From: Phalacrocorax aristotelis
Taxonomy: Eukaryota > Chordata > Aves > Suliformes > Phalacrocoracidae
Direction of reading: 5' to 3'
DNA: 64,000 bases
NCBI RefSeq assembly: GCF_949628215.1
Contig: NC_134276.1
Location: 9,513,690-9,577,689, forward strand
Made by a program: the position numbers and the translations under genes. Under the pieces are notes generated by a model. It did not search any database. It was not told the DNA's origin and saw nothing but the letters and a program-made list of their open reading frames with translations. This document shows positions 61,601-64,000 of the stretch, piece by piece. The number at the start of each line of letters is the position of its first letter. The stretch's first letter is position 1.

Positions 61601-64000
61601 GATTAGAAAACACAGAGAATAGTTCTGTGGTTGTCTGCTTCACATGATGGACTGTCTATTGCTGCCAATGAGAACTGGAGCCCCTGTGCACACAAAATGT
61701 GAGCATCCATTCAAATACTGTGGGATGCACAGCAGATGAAGCAGAAGCAAATAAGGCAACAGTAGAGACAACATTGAAGATACTTATTTCTGCCTGAAAA
61801 TAATTTTAAATTTTCTCAAACAAACAGAATATTGACCAAGAGGTAGAAGAAGTCCAGGCGTTTGGCAAGACTACAATAGGTGTGTTGAAAGGAAACGGGC
61901 ACATAAGCAAGATTAACAGTTTAATTGAAGGGCTCTGAATCTTAACAAGCATTAGGAATCAGTTAAGGCATGTCTCTTTGGTAGAATATGTCTTAGTGAC
62001 CCTTGGCCTTAACAATTCAGCTAGTGCTTGCACTACTAACAAATCAACCAAACCATCAGAAGACAAAAGGGAATAATCTCTATAATATTTGTAAAGCAGG
62101 AAACAGGAACAAGGAACAATCTGGAGGAAGCACTAGAAAGTTTATACATGGCTCAAAAGTAATCCTCAGTTTCTGTAAACAGTTCTCTTTATAAACATCA
62201 TGTTAATTTTGCAAATACAGTATCATGACATTATCCAGCATATCATATATGCAGTGTTGCAGATATTGCTGATGATAAATTTGAACTCATCAGCTATGTC
62301 CACTGTACTTTTTTTGTGTTACTCTTTTTTGAGATGCCCATCATTCTGGTAATGAAACCATCTGTTGGCACAGTGCAGTGACTTCAAAAATTTTCTGAGA
62401 GAAGGTCAGAACCTCTGATTCACTCTAAGTTCAAGAAGTGGTAATTGCTATAGAGTTTATTTAGGCATTGATTACATATATAAGTGATTACTTGGAACAA
62501 CATGCTAGTTTGCAGAATATGTTTTAGTCAAACTCTCACCCTTTTCCACAGGAAGAGAAGATCTTGGGGGGTGGTGGGAAGGCACAGAGAAAGACTAGAA
62601 AAACACCATGAAGTTCTCCAGAGCATCTCCCTAGACAGAGAAGAAGGATGTAAGGAGTAAGCAAGTATGTCTACTTTTGCAGTGTACAAGGCCTTTAAAC
62701 CCTTTAAGTGAAAGAAAGCTCACAATGAAATCTGTCTCGGCTTGCACCTGACTGGATCTACACTAGCTCCCTTGCAGGGATAACCTATGTTACTTGCTAG
62801 TTCGTCTGTGGCTTCACAGCAGCCATTTGGAGATTCAGAGGGAATCCTGGAGGAGAGAACCAGAGCAAGTTACTATTCTACAGACGCATTCTTGCTCCAG
62901 GTCTCTGAGGATTTCCATCAACATTCAGCCATGAGAAAAGAGAAGCCACGCTATTTCAGACACAGGGAGAGTGACAATAAAAAAGAAAGATTCTCCACTT
63001 TCATCAAGTCTGAAATAGAGCACCCTGCAGAAGGTCCACCAATACCAAATCATGTGAATGCTGTGCCTACACTGTGTATCTTCACTGTATTAAGAGAACT
63101 ACCTGTTAGTTATTTGATTTGATGTTTGATGAAGACTACACTCTCAGCATCCTCACACCTACAGACTCAGGTATAAGGTCACATTTTCCTTTGGTTGTTA
63201 CACAATGAGGTTCTGAACTTACAACCTTTGTTTCATCTGTCTTCAATTTCTTATCTTTTTTCATTTTATACTTTCATTATTACATATTTTTAGAATGGGA
63301 AATAGAGTCTAAATCAGGAGAGAAGAATCCTCATGTCTGTAATAGTAGTCTGTAACAGAATTTTTTTCCAGAAGAGTGTTTTCTTCTGTGAAAGGATGTA
63401 TCTTTTCATGCTAGCATCTATCTGTATAACTTACTGTCAGCTGACTCTAGTATTTTAACTATTGGATATTTCTAAGTTTGACTGGATACACATTTTAAAC
63501 AGAAAAGAAGGAGAGAAGGCAAAAGAAACTTCAGCAGAACTGCTGTTGGTACCACCGGCACCAAAAGTGCCTTTTGGGCTGGACATTTTCGTAGTGGTTC
63601 TCTTAATAAGTTTGGAAATTGTCTTTTTCTGCAACACAAATAAACAAACAGAAGCAGAAGCAAAAAATGAAAGCATTTTAAGGTAAATGCAAGACCAAGC
63701 AATGAGCATAATGCTTTTGCTTTTCTGGAAATACTTAAGTGCAGGAGTTGACTGCAGTTTAAGATTCTGACTGTGCGTAGCAGGAGGTGAACAACCCCCT
63801 CACAGGAACAAGATGCCTGGCTCCATGGCATGGGGTTTTGGTAGGGCTCCAAGGGAAGCCAGAGAATACTCAGAGCATAGAGCGAACCAAGTGCAGTTGT
63901 CACTTTTGGAGAGTCAGGCTTTGTGAGTCTTGCTCACTTTTGTACACAAAATCAGCGAGGACTAAACCCCAGTTATCTAAGCTTCCAAACCCATCTCTCA
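58657..64000. other. Intergenic stretch to window end, partly purine-rich
   Basis: No coding exon of GRM5 or any other gene recognised. About 59.6-62.1 kb is strikingly purine-rich on the plus strand with scattered short open frames (for example 60825-61070 and 62787-63122) that match nothing I know. It also includes an (AAAG)n tract at about 60369-60384. Confidence 0.55.
60369..60384. repeat. (AAAG)n microsatellite
   Basis: About four AAAG units (AAGAAAGAAAGAAAGA). Confidence 0.8.

Noticed and set aside
58657-64000. 3' end of GRM5, expected next to CTSC
   Set aside because: No stretch of its C-terminal coding exon is recognisable on the minus strand. It probably lies beyond 64 kb.

Overview
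This window reads as nuclear DNA of a bird. Three things support that: CR1 LINEs with the avian-type 3' tail (TGATTCTATGATTCT), solo LTRs of a type I associate with Neoaves genomes, and one host gene with short avian-scale introns under a GC-rich CpG-island promoter. The background is AT-rich. I cannot name the species. The LTR type that starts TGTCCTGGTTTTGGCTGG makes me lean towards a neoavian rather than a galliform bird, but that is recollection, not a measurement.

The only host gene I can support is CTSC (cathepsin C, dipeptidyl peptidase I). It lies on the minus strand and is complete in seven coding exons, from the ATG at 26832 to the stop at 9538. All exons join in phase into a 462-residue protein. 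It has a signal peptide, exclusion domain, activation peptide and a papain-fold domain with Cys257, His404 and Asn426. Its 3' UTR probably ends near 8928, and a GC-rich promoter covers about 26440-27130. A minisatellite of roughly 20-bp units (27143-27490) sits directly upstream.

Layout: 1-8920 is gene-free DNA downstream of CTSC, with one isolated GC-rich patch at 4836-5175. CTSC occupies 8928-27130, and its introns hold almost no recognisable repeats. From 27.5 kb to the end the sequence is intergenic and carries most of the mobile-element fossils. These are a 1.65-kb CR1 (28268-29916), a CR1 cluster at 30.9-31.2 kb, further CR1 pieces at 41.9, 50.1 and 54.8-55.9 kb, and five LTR fossils at 38.8, 40.4, 49.7, 53.3 and 58.1 kb. 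All five LTRs lie on the minus strand, the same orientation as CTSC. No retroviral protein-coding region is recognisable between them, so they look like solo LTRs.

In other vertebrates CTSC lies between RAB38 and GRM5. Neither is recognisable here, so both probably lie beyond the ends. I found no CRISPR array, bacterial-type system, tRNA or rRNA, and nothing I would call a new biological system. The points most worth a second look are the promoter-proximal minisatellite and tandem duplication, the hairpin just upstream of CTSC exon 7, the same-orientation LTR set (two with target-site duplications I could read at both ends and a third with a weaker one), and an unexplained purine-rich tract near 59.6-62.1 kb.
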